DNA from: Pseudobacteriovorax antillogorgiicola
GTDB taxonomy: Bacteria > Bdellovibrionota_B > Oligoflexia > Oligoflexales > Oligoflexaceae
NCBI RefSeq assembly: GCF_900177345.1
Contig: NZ_FWZT01000003.1
Coordinates: 62,001-126,000 of the forward strand
Reading direction: 5' to 3'
DNA: 64,000 nt
Shown: positions 43,489-51,544 of the stretch, in pieces
Layout of the letters: the number at the start of each line of letters is the position of its first letter
Position numbering within the stretch: position 1 is the stretch's first letter
The notes under the pieces: generated by a model
The model's database searches: none
Told to the model about the DNA's origin: nothing
Seen by the model: the letters and a program-made list of their open reading frames with translations, nothing else
Translations under genes and position numbers: made by a program

Positions 43489-44004
43489 TTAATTCTCTTC
43501 GATCTTGTAGGCCAGTTTTAATAATCGAGAATCAACCAAAATTGATCTAGCTCTAGCATTGGCCAGATAAATGATAAACTTCACATAACCATCCTTTTCA
43601 AGGAGCTTCACTAACGTATGTTTGCGACTCCAACCATCAGCATCAGAAGTTTCTATTAGAGCTGCATTGGGATAAGAACCGACTTTCGCCTCAGCTTTTG
43701 GGCTAGCTATTCCTGAGTAGAGCACGACATCACAGCTCTTTGGGCTTGACTGAAGATCATGCACAAGTAGACCACTATCCTTAGCAGACTTGTGCTGAAG
43801 GACTTGCCTTAGCATCTCTAGGTGCTCCTGCGCATTAAATACACACAGATGAGGGGATGTCTGGGAGCTTTTGCTCCATTGAATAAAAGACAAAAGTCGA
43901 ATCACCAGGACAGCCTCGACTTTTTCTTTCTGGAACACCTTAGCTTCAGCAGAAAGGCCAAATAGGCTAAGGGAAGCAGACAGAATGTAGTTCAGAAGTC
44001 GCAT
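43489..44004 (-). CDS. YfiR-family (DUF4154) periplasmic protein
   Basis: 171 aa with a signal peptide (cleavage near LSAEA). The sequence VEAVLVIRLLSFIQWS, LCVFNAQEHLEML, CDVVLYSG and VKFIIYLANARARSILVDSRLLKLA matches the YfiR/DUF4154 pattern. In Pseudomonas, YfiR is a periplasmic repressor of the diguanylate cyclase YfiN. Here the following gene encodes a histidine kinase, not a cyclase, so YfiR probably controls that kinase. First gene of the operon. Confidence 0.85.
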   Translation of the reverse strand: MRLLNYILSASLSLFGLSAEAKVFQKEKVEAVLVIRLLSFIQWSKSSQTSPHLCVFNAQEHLEMLRQVLQHKSAKDSGLLVHDLQSSPKSCDVVLYSGIASPKAEAKVGSYPNAALIETSDADGWSRKHTLVKLLEKDGYVKFIIYLANARARSILVDSRLLKLAYKIEEN

Positions 44005-44337
44005 GGTGAATATTTACCAGAGTCAGTTTAGCTGGAAGTTAATTTTTTTCAATATTAGCATTAAGATGCCCCCCTTCCTATACCATATTATGAATTTCTG
44101 TCTGTTTTTCTGCATTCTATCTAACACACCAAAGTGAACTTGTAAGTCACGCAAGTCGCTCCTTGAGTGTATTACAAAGTTCGCAAGTCCGTTAAGAGCA
44201 ATCGTAAGAAGTAGTCATTTGTATCCTTGGAGCTGCAGAACAATCCAGTGTCACCTTTCGCAGCAAATTAAGAAGCGGCGCAGCTAAAATTCGTTACCAA
44301 TGGATCCGATAGAGACCTAAATCTATTAGGACCATAT
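44005..44337. other. Divergent intergenic region
   Basis: 333 bases between the YfiR gene (minus) and the small SH3-like gene (plus). AT-rich; no gene, hairpin or operator recognised. Confidence 0.45.
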
Positions 44338-44712
44338 ATGAAACTTTTGACATTCATCTTAGTGAACCTACTTATCACTCCTGCACTATGGGGAAAGTCT
44401 TCGAAAATATTTAGGGAAGAGTATAGTTCCCTTGAAGATGTCGCCATCGATATACCTAGAAACCCTGAAAAGTATCAATGGATCATTCGTGATACTATAG
44501 ACGGCAAAAAAATCAGTACCAATGGTGCTCCAGTTGTTCGATTCTATGGTGGGAGTATGGTTATCGTTTCCTCTGTGCCCTCCGGCACACCGATTACTTT
44601 AGATTCGCTCAGAATTTGGGGGAGTATCAACTACTGGCCTGTACTGTACAAGGATGATCAAGGCCAGGAGCAGCAAGGCTGGGTCAGTGGTATGTTCGTT
44701 GAGAGAAAGTGA
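44338..44712 (+). CDS. Small secreted SH3-like protein
   Basis: 124 aa with a Sec signal peptide (cleavage near ALWG) and AGGA before the ATG. The second half (about 55-124) has short strands ending in YWPVLYKDDQGQEQQGWVSGMFVERK, the GWV turn typical of bacterial SH3-like domains. These often bind cell-wall peptides. No family is assigned with confidence. It stands alone and is followed by a hairpin. Confidence 0.6.
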   Translation: MKLLTFILVNLLITPALWGKSSKIFREEYSSLEDVAIDIPRNPEKYQWIIRDTIDGKKISTNGAPVVRFYGGSMVIVSSVPSGTPITLDSLRIWGSINYWPVLYKDDQGQEQQGWVSGMFVERK

Positions 44713-44717
44713 TCGAG

Positions 44718-44745
44718 GAGCAACCCAGTATCACCTGAGTTGCTC
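44718..44745 (+). terminator. Hairpin terminator
   Basis: The stem GAGCAAC / GTTGCTC, extended by CAG / CTG after a mismatch, starts five bases after the stop and is followed by TACTTGTT. It lies between convergent genes and could serve both. Confidence 0.55.
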
Positions 44746-44798
44746 TACTTGTTAAAGGGAGTCTCATAGCTCATGCTTGGACTCAAAAACCAAAAAAC

Positions 44799-45995
44799 CT
44801 AACGATTTAAGATGGCGCGATCGAGACCAAAGACAAACGCATCCCCTTTACCAATACGAGAATCATCCACAACCCGAAACCAACCACCGTCATCCCACAC
44901 AGCTCCACCTAGCCCTAAATCGATGATACCTTGAGTCATGAGACGATAATACTCCTTGACCACCGGCTCCGCACGGGATGCCTGTTGATAACGACCAACC
45001 CCATACTCACCATAATAAATTCCAACCCGGCCATAACCTTTCCAAGCGAGGACATTCTGAAAACCATTGCGGATATCAGCGGTAAGCTTAGCTAGGTTGG
45101 ATCTATAGTAGCCATTATTGCCTTCGGGCCCACAAAATCGCCAAGGATCATAAGAGTGAACGGCAACCATTACAAAGGGGTCTTGCCCACCCCCTGGTAA
45201 ACTGCTGATTAAGGGGTATACATAGCGTAGCATAGCGTGATTCCCTTGAGCATTTGGCGATACCATCACGAGCCTCTGGGCATTCATACCACCCGTGGCA
45301 CGAATCGCCTCATAGGCAGCTAGATTGAGATCTCTCGTCCATTGCTGCGATTTTCCATCATACGGTGAGGCACCACCATTAAAATCTCCCAAGCGCCCTT
45401 CAGGCTCATTCAGGATATGAAAAACAAGCTTTGAGGAGTAGTCCTTGAATTCCCAGGCGATGTCAGACCAAAGACCATAAAAGCGGTTTCGCATTGCCTC
45501 GCTGCCATCATAGCCTTTCTTAAGCCACAGCTCATGGTGAGCATTAATAATGACCCAAAGCCCCTTGCTCAAGGCATAGTCGATGGTCGCCTTCAGGTCC
45601 TTAAAGCGGCCCAGGCTTCGATTCAACCCACCACCCGGAAGGGCAAGTGTACCATTCTCATGGTTTTCAAGCCAAGTGATCGGAATTCGAACATTAGTAA
45701 AGCCACGGCTTACGTATTGATCGATCAGACTCTTGGTAAATGCAGCATCGTGCCGACGCCAATTGGAGCCTTTTCCATAGGCATCGAACGTATTCCCGAG
45801 ATTAAATCCTCGCCCCATAGCCTTCGCCGCAGCCAACCCAGAGAGAGACTGTCGCACTAGAGGGTCAGTTTTTTGAGCGAAGCTCATTACATGTTTTTCG
45901 CTACCTATACCCTGGTAGGCAAATGCTTCTGAGCTCTTAGCCCCTAGAAAACAAGCCACAGACGCTAGAATCGATATACCAAGTCTAAATTCCAT
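44799..45995 (-). CDS. Glycoside hydrolase family 5 (endoglucanase/mannanase type)
   Basis: 398 aa with a signal peptide and a short N-terminal spacer. The GH5 fold starts at MGRGFNLGNTFDAY; GFTNVRIPITW gives the conserved Arg, and VIINAHHELW the His pair. The catalytic acid/base is Glu197 in HILNEPEG, and the nucleophile is Glu330 in IYYGEYGVGRY. It should hydrolyse beta-1,4-linked polysaccharides such as cellulose or mannan outside the cell; the exact specificity is not readable. No carbohydrate-binding module. It lies close to the LPMO gene, which points to a polysaccharide-use locus. Confidence 0.93.
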   Translation of the reverse strand: MEFRLGISILASVACFLGAKSSEAFAYQGIGSEKHVMSFAQKTDPLVRQSLSGLAAAKAMGRGFNLGNTFDAYGKGSNWRRHDAAFTKSLIDQYVSRGFTNVRIPITWLENHENGTLALPGGGLNRSLGRFKDLKATIDYALSKGLWVIINAHHELWLKKGYDGSEAMRNRFYGLWSDIAWEFKDYSSKLVFHILNEPEGRLGDFNGGASPYDGKSQQWTRDLNLAAYEAIRATGGMNAQRLVMVSPNAQGNHAMLRYVYPLISSLPGGGQDPFVMVAVHSYDPWRFCGPEGNNGYYRSNLAKLTADIRNGFQNVLAWKGYGRVGIYYGEYGVGRYQQASRAEPVVKEYYRLMTQGIIDLGLGGAVWDDGGWFRVVDDSRIGKGDAFVFGLDRAILNR

Positions 45996-46216
45996 ACTAA
46001 CCTCAATGTTGATTAATTTCCCATAACTGGTTCGCTAGTTTTGCTGCCATCTGTTAATTTTTTAAAAATATGAATTAAGGATTTGACTTTTATCCAGTTT
46101 CCCAATTGAAAAGCGAACGAGGACAAAAAAACAACACTTTGGTAGGACTATGGTTCGAAATGGCATTCTTTAGAGTTCATTGAGGCAGGGTGAGGCGAAT
46201 ATTCCCATGAGAGTTG

Positions 46217-46250
46217 AAAAGGCAAGCCCCAAGTACTAGGCTTGCCTTTT
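46217..46250 (-). terminator. Strong intrinsic terminator
   Basis: A 12-bp perfect stem AAAAGGCAAGCC / GGCTTGCCTTTT with a 10-base loop, just after the stop of the minus-strand CBS gene at 46268. The A-rich and T-rich flanks make it work in both directions. Confidence 0.8.
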
Positions 46251-46267
46251 CAGGCTCCAGAGACGTG

Positions 46268-46744
46268 CTATGCAATCGCGCATCGAGCTGACTGCTGCAC
46301 TTTGATCATAGACTTCATCACATCGTGACTGGACACCACGCCGACAGGCCTACCTTCTTCTACAACTACAGCCTTCTGACCACTACTATGAAACATCTGA
46401 TAGACGGTAGACGTTAGGCTTGTATCCCGAGTCAGGGTCATGGGGAAGTGGTTCATGCAGTCTCGGACAGCGGCCGTTCGGACTCTCTCAAAAATGTCTT
46501 CGGCAGTCTCTGCTGAATCAAGGTACTCGCCAAAAATTGTTGCAACCGAAAGACCACGTCCATCAACACGACTGTAGTGGGGTAGAAAATCGTTTTCAGT
46601 GACGGTCCCCTGAAGAATACCGCGATCATCTATTACCGGAAGAACGCCAATTTTTTTCTCGACCATTAATTGAACCGCGTCTTCCAATCGCCAATCCTGA
46701 TGGCAAGTGATGACCGGTGATGACATTATATCTGACACGCGCAT
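46268..46744 (-). CDS. CBS-domain pair protein
   Basis: 158 aa from the ATG at 46744, which has GGAG at six bases; an in-frame ATG further upstream (46774) is less likely. Two CBS motifs: MRVSDIMSSPVITCHQDW...IGVLPVIDDRGILQGTVTENDFL and VRDCMNHFPMTLTRDTSL...QKAVVVEEGRPVGVVSSHDVM. Probably an adenine-nucleotide-binding regulatory module. It shares organisation with 38132-38563 but is clearly diverged. Monocistronic, closed by a strong terminator. Confidence 0.9.
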   Translation of the reverse strand: MRVSDIMSSPVITCHQDWRLEDAVQLMVEKKIGVLPVIDDRGILQGTVTENDFLPHYSRVDGRGLSVATIFGEYLDSAETAEDIFERVRTAAVRDCMNHFPMTLTRDTSLTSTVYQMFHSSGQKAVVVEEGRPVGVVSSHDVMKSMIKVQQSARCAIA

Positions 46745-47021
46745 GGAATCTCCTTTCACTAAATTCCCAACCATTTAGATTATCGAAAGATTACACGGCG
46801 GATAAAAATAGAAAAGTTGCATTACTATTCCCTATAAAAACGATAATTCAGTCTTATCGTAAGGTTTGCTCTGTATCTGAGATGCAACAAAAAAGGGCGA
46901 TTTTGAGCGGGTTTTGGGCAGCTCTTTGTAAAACACGCACAGATCACTGGAGTTTCACTTGAGCATCGCCACCAATTCATAAAAAACTTCCTTTATCGTA
47001 AACTTACTCATGGGAGTGACT

Positions 47022-47897
47022 ATGAAAACGGGAATTTTAACAGCATTATTATCAGGGATTGCAAGCCAGACCGCTTTCTCTCACGGCTACGTTGCGGAGC
47101 CTTTTTCAAGAGGCTTAGCCTGTCGTGAGGGATTAAACGAGGATTGTGGAGCCATTGTGTGGGAACCACAAAGCATTGAAGGAGAGGATGGCTTTCCTCA
47201 GTTCGGCCCACAAGATGGCTCTATCGCAAGCGCAGGGCTTCAAAGTTTTGCCCCCCTGAACGAGCAGAGCTTAGAACGTTGGTACAAAACAGAAATTGAA
47301 CATCACATCAACTTTAGATGGCACTTCACAGCGCCTCACGCTAGCAAAGACTGGCGCTACTTTATAACTAAGGACCATTGGAACCCAGATCAGCCACTAA
47401 CCAGGGCTTCCTTTGATCTTAGTCCTTTCTGCGTCTACGAAGGTGCTATGAAGCGACCTCCTAAAAGCCTCACACACCACTGCATGATTCCAGAATCAAA
47501 GGCTGGTTATCACGTGGTTTTGGCTATCTGGGATGTTGGTGACACGGTCAATAGTTTTTATAACACTATCGATGTAATTCTCCCAGAAGGCGACCCGGGA
47601 CAAGACCCAGAGCCAACACCTGATCCAGAGCCAACACCTGATCCAGAGCCAACACCTGATCCAGAGCCAGAGCCAGAACCAAACCCAAATCTCTGTGACG
47701 TTGATTATGACTTCCCAGATGGCTTCAAAGAGTACCGATCAGGCACGATTGTCTACCAACCAAAAACTGGTTCAAGCTACCAATGCCGACCTTTTCCCTA
47801 CAGTGGCTACTGCCAGCAATGGTCTGAAGGGTCTAATCAGTTTGAACCTGGAATCGGAAGCGCTTGGCAACTCGCTTGGGAGCTTTGCCAGAAGTAA
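47022..47897 (+). CDS. AA10 lytic polysaccharide monooxygenase with C-terminal CBM5/12-like module
   Basis: 291 aa from the ATG at 47022 (GGGAG five bases upstream; an ATG at 47010 is less likely). The signal peptide is cut before His21, giving the mature N-terminus HGYVAEPFSRG. His21 and His106 (FTAPHASKD) form the copper histidine brace of AA10 enzymes. The core (21-195) continues with CVYEGAMKRPP, HHCMIP and YHVVLAIWDVGDTVNSFYN. A Pro/Glu/Asp linker (about 195-225) made of repeats leads to a C-terminal module with CDVDY, GTIVYQPKTGSSYQC and paired Cys, resembling CBM5/12 chitin-binding modules. It should cleave crystalline chitin or cellulose oxidatively; the CBM type favours chitin. Confidence 0.92.
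   Translation: MKTGILTALLSGIASQTAFSHGYVAEPFSRGLACREGLNEDCGAIVWEPQSIEGEDGFPQFGPQDGSIASAGLQSFAPLNEQSLERWYKTEIEHHINFRWHFTAPHASKDWRYFITKDHWNPDQPLTRASFDLSPFCVYEGAMKRPPKSLTHHCMIPESKAGYHVVLAIWDVGDTVNSFYNTIDVILPEGDPGQDPEPTPDPEPTPDPEPTPDPEPEPEPNPNLCDVDYDFPDGFKEYRSGTIVYQPKTGSSYQCRPFPYSGYCQQWSEGSNQFEPGIGSAWQLAWELCQK
47607..47660 (+). repeat. Three 18-bp tandem repeats in LPMO linker
   Basis: Three identical copies of CCAGAGCCAACACCTGAT encode PEPTPD units of the flexible linker; a degenerate tail (CCAGAGCCAGAGCC) follows. Identical codons in each copy suggest recent slippage expansion, so linker length may vary between strains. Confidence 0.9.
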
Positions 47898-47913
47898 ATA
47901 ACACTTGTAGAAA

Positions 47914-48756
47914 CTATTTAGGCAGCTTCACCATGCTAGTTCGATGACTGTATTCTGTTTCAACTAGATCTGCACTGCCTTTAGCAATACGATCCAAGTC
48001 TTTAACCACCTGCGCGATGCGATCGGTAGATCGCTGCGCCTTGTCAACGAGGCTTTGGTCGTATTGCCCTTTGCAAGTTAATAAGTCGAGACTTCCCTTA
48101 AGAGACCCTAAAGGGTTATTAATCTCATGGTTATAGGTAATAATAAGCTGCCGTGCTTTCTCTTGATGAGCGAGTTCTTCTCTAAGTTTTTGGTGCTCTT
48201 TACGGCCCCTAATTGCATACAAACCAACAAAGAATGAAGCGAAGGCATAGCAAAGATACTGCATCATGCGATGGGTTGGATTAATTTCTTGTCCGAGATG
48301 TTTTTTTGGGGGTAGCAGGTCAACGGCCTCGATCGAGAACCCTCCCAGAATAGCAACTAAAACTAGTGCTGTTACCAAGGAAGAATGACGAACAGAGGTA
48401 ATTTGAGTTGCCATAATCGGCATCAAGACAAGGGCCATGGTAGCCGGCGCATTATTAATCCCACGTTTGTCACAAATACCTACGAAAATCATTAGGACAA
48501 AAGCGAATAGAGTTGCCGTCCGCCACCGATCAAGCTCAGGGTTTCGCCATTGCATGTAGCAAGATCCAAGAGCAAAAATCCTAAGCGAGGCTGAAAGAAA
48601 AAGGATCAGTGGTTCCAAGTGCGAGAAACTGAGAGTAGCTGCCAAAGATATCCAGGCAAATATTGCTCCAACAAGAGATATCGTAAAGCCAATTCTAGCC
48701 TTAAACTGGGTATTTTCATCGAGGAAATGGAGTCTCTCATGGAAGCTCTTGAACAT
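47914..48756 (-). CDS. Membrane protein with HisKA-like dimerisation helix, no ATPase domain
   Basis: 280 aa from the ATG at 48756; a GTG at 48810 would add 18 residues. Six hydrophobic helices (about 20-180) form an MASE-like membrane sensor. A short coiled coil leads to a HisKA-type segment, ITYNHEINNPLGSLKGSLDL, with the H-E-x-N-N-P phospho-acceptor box. The protein ends about 60 residues later at MVKLPK, so the catalytic HATPase domain is absent. It may be a truncated kinase, be phosphorylated in trans, or serve as a phosphatase-like adaptor. No adjacent ATPase fragment was found. Confidence 0.78.
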   Translation of the reverse strand: MFKSFHERLHFLDENTQFKARIGFTISLVGAIFAWISLAATLSFSHLEPLILFLSASLRIFALGSCYMQWRNPELDRWRTATLFAFVLMIFVGICDKRGINNAPATMALVLMPIMATQITSVRHSSLVTALVLVAILGGFSIEAVDLLPPKKHLGQEINPTHRMMQYLCYAFASFFVGLYAIRGRKEHQKLREELAHQEKARQLIITYNHEINNPLGSLKGSLDLLTCKGQYDQSLVDKAQRSTDRIAQVVKDLDRIAKGSADLVETEYSHRTSMVKLPK

Positions 48757-48874
48757 CACAATTTCTCTGTAAGCTACACTTGCAAGGTTAGAGAATGGCC
48801 TTCTGACCACACTCCCATTATAGCATTACTTCTAATCTACTTTATACCTGACAGAATATATGACGGCTATGGTA

Positions 48875-49003
48875 ACTAGTGCTTAGTCACATTGGATTCT
48901 CGGCTAGGCGTCGAGGAATGATTGAGGGGATAGTACTCCCGTACAGCGACGATTGAGAGACGAAGACAACAACGCCGAGGATTCAATGTGACTAAGCACT
49001 AGT
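48875..49003. repeat. 129-bp element bounded by 30-bp inverted repeats
   Basis: Left arm 48875-48904 (begins ACTAGTGCTTAGTCACATTG) and right arm 48974-49003 (ends CTAAGCACTAGT) are inverted copies differing at two positions. Read as plus-strand RNA both differences are G-U pairs, so the 30-bp stem would be uninterrupted. The 69-base interior contains smaller complementary pieces (CGTCG / CGACG; GTAC / GTAC). The right arm supplies the stop codon of the gene at 48999. It may be a REP/MITE-like element, a structured RNA or a long-loop terminator. Confidence 0.8.
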
Positions 49004-49562
49004 CAGAGATCAACATGCTGTTGAGCCAAACCGTAGAGCCGTTGCCCTTAACATCTGTCTGCAAATCCTCGATAGCATATCCATCGGCCATTTCAATTTC
49101 TATTTTTCCCTGATTCCCTCGGGCTCTGATCTCAACGAGAGATATGTTAAGATTCGATCGAATAGTTACCGCCTGCTGATTGCCTGCGATAAATAGGCAC
49201 AAGGCTGCGACTGAAACCGGTTCTTCGCTAACTAACTCAAGATCAAACTGTGATTGGTTTCCGGTAATTCGAGCAACTATGGCTTTGTTATCCTCAATCG
49301 ATACGGATTCTTGGTTGCCATTAATTTTTAATTCGGTGTAGCTGCCATCCTCTAATTTGGAGCACTTAACATTCGAATTTGTATCGCCTTTCTCGTCACC
49401 TTTTTCTGACCCTTTTTCTTCGTTACCAGGTTCCGGCCTTTGATCTGCTGAAACAACATTCACTTCAGTGCCAGATCGAAGTGCCGTTTCACCTGCAAAC
49501 TCTTCCGACTCACAGGCTAATAGTGATAGAAACGACATCAAAAGCACAACAATAAATTTCAT
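48999..49562 (-). CDS. DUF3060-like lipoprotein
   Basis: 187 aa from the ATG at 49562, chosen because GGAGG lies nine bases upstream. Lipobox LLAC. A Glu/Lys/Gly-rich low-complexity linker (about 40-65) precedes a repetitive beta domain (about 70-187) with recurrent GNQ turns: INGNQESVSI, ITGNQSQFDL, IAGNQQAVTI, ARGNQGKIEI, VKGNGSTVWL, as in DUF3060. Function unknown. The stop codon lies in the inverted-repeat element, which may mean that insertion of the element trimmed or set the C-terminus. Confidence 0.72.
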   Translation of the reverse strand: MKFIVVLLMSFLSLLACESEEFAGETALRSGTEVNVVSADQRPEPGNEEKGSEKGDEKGDTNSNVKCSKLEDGSYTELKINGNQESVSIEDNKAIVARITGNQSQFDLELVSEEPVSVAALCLFIAGNQQAVTIRSNLNISLVEIRARGNQGKIEIEMADGYAIEDLQTDVKGNGSTVWLNSMLISD

Positions 49563-50053
49563 TTGAATCATCCTCCATAAAGTGTGGGTTCTATATAGTT
49601 CGTGATAGGGTGGAAAGACCTCAGACGCTGAACTTTTTACGAAACTTTGCGAACAAGCAACTATCGGTACAAAGGAATCATTGGATCTAAGGTTCAAAAA
49701 CTGCTGAATTTGCTGATCAGAAAGAAGTTTAGGATCTTTTTCATTTTGCGATCGAAGTTTGTACAGATCTATTCGGTCGAAAATGTAAGAAACCTAACGT
49801 AGCTGTCTTATAAATCGTATTATCAAAGGTTTACACCGTCCTAATTTGTACATATTTCGATTCTATTATAACTCCGACAGCCAATAGCCTGGCACCATGA
49901 GTTTGTACCAAAAAAGTTCAAAAGCACCTATTCTCTGAAGGATAATATTCAGTTTTTATTAGATAAAGAGCGATACATTTTTTGCCCTTAGTTTTATTCG
50001 CAGCAAGGCCGATAGATTGATTAGACACCGCACATATTTTCGGGGGAAGGATA
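49563..50053. other. AT-rich divergent intergenic region
   Basis: 491 bases between the DUF3060-like gene and the next lipoprotein gene. The minus-strand frame stays open to 49697 but has no signal sequence there. The rest is AT-rich, likely holding two promoters; no motif is recognised with confidence. Confidence 0.45.
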
Positions 50054-50596
50054 ATGGGTAACCAAGGTATTTACATGTTAATGATTTTGTTAGGCTTAGC
50101 TTCCTGTGCGGACTCGGGCCAGTTTTCGAAAAGCTCCATTAAGCATGCTGAAGCACCTCAGGTGGCTGATGCAACTCCAGAGACGCCTGACGTTGTGGAG
50201 TCATCACCCGAAGCTCCTGAAGAATTAGCAGCCGAGCCAGCAGAGGAATACACCGCCCTAGATGAATGCCTCAACACTTGGGAGAACCACCCCTTTTCCC
50301 TCGAAGAAATAAAAAACCCAACTCTAGCGAACATCGATCAAAATAAGGGCAATGGCGACCTCATTTACTCCGATCCAACAGCCACTGAACTGCCAGCACT
50401 TTATCTGGTAACGATCGGTCTCAATGTCGCCAACAAAGGCATGATGGAACTCAGAAATCCAAATGGGTGGTACTGCTTGTACTTCACGGGTCGAATCGCA
50501 AACAACTTTCAGATATTAATGGGTCAAGAAAGTATGTTAGCCACAGTTTCACAAGAAACTCAAACGGCTAATAATTTTAAAGTTATAAGACAGTAG
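50054..50596 (+). CDS. Lipoprotein of unknown function
   Basis: 180 aa (start ATG at 50054 with AAGG; the ATG at 50075, with AAGGT at seven bases, is equally good). Signal peptide with lipobox GLASC. An acidic Pro/Glu/Ala-rich linker (about 30-75) precedes a globular part of about 105 residues with two Cys (DECLNTW, WYCLYF), ending NNFKVIRQ. No family recognised, though the last section with GRIANNFQILMGQ loosely recalls DUF3060 turns. It lies 66 bases before the TIGR02147 gene and may be co-transcribed with it. Confidence 0.6.
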   Translation: MGNQGIYMLMILLGLASCADSGQFSKSSIKHAEAPQVADATPETPDVVESSPEAPEELAAEPAEEYTALDECLNTWENHPFSLEEIKNPTLANIDQNKGNGDLIYSDPTATELPALYLVTIGLNVANKGMMELRNPNGWYCLYFTGRIANNFQILMGQESMLATVSQETQTANNFKVIRQ

Positions 50597-50662
50597 CACG
50601 CATTATTTTTGATAATTCCCACAGTTCACAAGAGGGAAAAGCTCTTCAGATAGGGGAAAACA

Positions 50663-51544
50663 GTGAACGACACCCTAAAAATTATCCATGAAAAGGTTCT
50701 AGTCGAGCTAAAGCCCAGTAGCTTTCTCGATTACAAGGTCTTTCTCAGCAGCCTATTTTCTACCATGAAAGGCCTCGATACTGGCTACTCATACTATCAG
50801 TTTGCCGAGGACATGGGTTTTGCACGAACCAATATCATGTACCAGTATATGGCTGGTCAAAGAAAGATGAGTTCCAAGGCGGCTGAGCAGATCAGCAAGC
50901 ATCTGCAACTGAAAGGTTCGGAAAAGAAGTACTTCCAGCTCCTGGCGGAATATTGCAACACAAGCTCAACCCGCAAGCGCGATGACTTGTTCAAGGCTTT
51001 GTTAGAAATCAAACAAAGCAAGTTGGAAGATACCTACGATAAGGATATCCTCACCTACCTTAGCGAGTGGTACCACCCGGTTATTCGAGAACTCATTGGG
51101 CTTGAATCAACACCGAATAAACCTGCAGATTTAGCCGATATGATCCAACCACGAGTCCGACCAGAACAAGTTAAGAAGAGTATCGACTTGCTAAAGCGTA
51201 TCGGTCTGGTGGAAGAAGATGAAACCGGAATGCTTACCCAAACAAGTAAGAACATCGCAACAGGCCACAGAATTAGAGGCATGGCCATAAAGTCCTACCA
51301 TCAGGCGATGATTGAACGCGCAAAGGATTCACTGTCTACCGTAAAGGGAAGTGAGAGAAATATTAGTGCGATGACTATCGCTATCGACGAAAAGAACTAC
51401 GAACTGGTCCGATCCCTTATCCATGAGTTCAATGAAAAAGTTTTCTCTTTGTCACAAGACATTGAAAGTCAGGATCGAATTTATCAGTTTAATGTTCAGT
51501 TCTTTCCATTCGTGACTCCTCAAGACAAAGGGACCAAAAAGTGA
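50663..51544 (+). CDS. TIGR02147/DUF4423 family putative regulator
   Basis: 293 aa from a GTG with AGGGGA upstream. The N-terminal part (about 20-90: FLDYKVFLSSLFSTMKG, YYQFAEDMGFARTNIMYQYM) is a helix-turn-helix-like module. The rest, with DILTYLSEWYHPVIREL, VRPEQVKKSIDLLKRIGLVEED and a winged-helix-like region, is typical of the TIGR02147 family known from Fibrobacter and Bdellovibrionota. These proteins are thought to be transcription regulators. The stop overlaps the GTG of the DUF4382 gene by four bases, so that gene is a likely target or partner. Confidence 0.88.
   Translation: MNDTLKIIHEKVLVELKPSSFLDYKVFLSSLFSTMKGLDTGYSYYQFAEDMGFARTNIMYQYMAGQRKMSSKAAEQISKHLQLKGSEKKYFQLLAEYCNTSSTRKRDDLFKALLEIKQSKLEDTYDKDILTYLSEWYHPVIRELIGLESTPNKPADLADMIQPRVRPEQVKKSIDLLKRIGLVEEDETGMLTQTSKNIATGHRIRGMAIKSYHQAMIERAKDSLSTVKGSERNISAMTIAIDEKNYELVRSLIHEFNEKVFSLSQDIESQDRIYQFNVQFFPFVTPQDKGTKK

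Noticed and set aside
47607-47660. Tandem repeats as a CRISPR array
   Set aside because: The 18-bp units are adjacent without spacers and lie in frame within the LPMO linker.
47022-47897. Start at the ATG at 47010 of the LPMO gene
   Set aside because: The ATG at 47022 has GGGAG at correct spacing and leads directly into the signal peptide.
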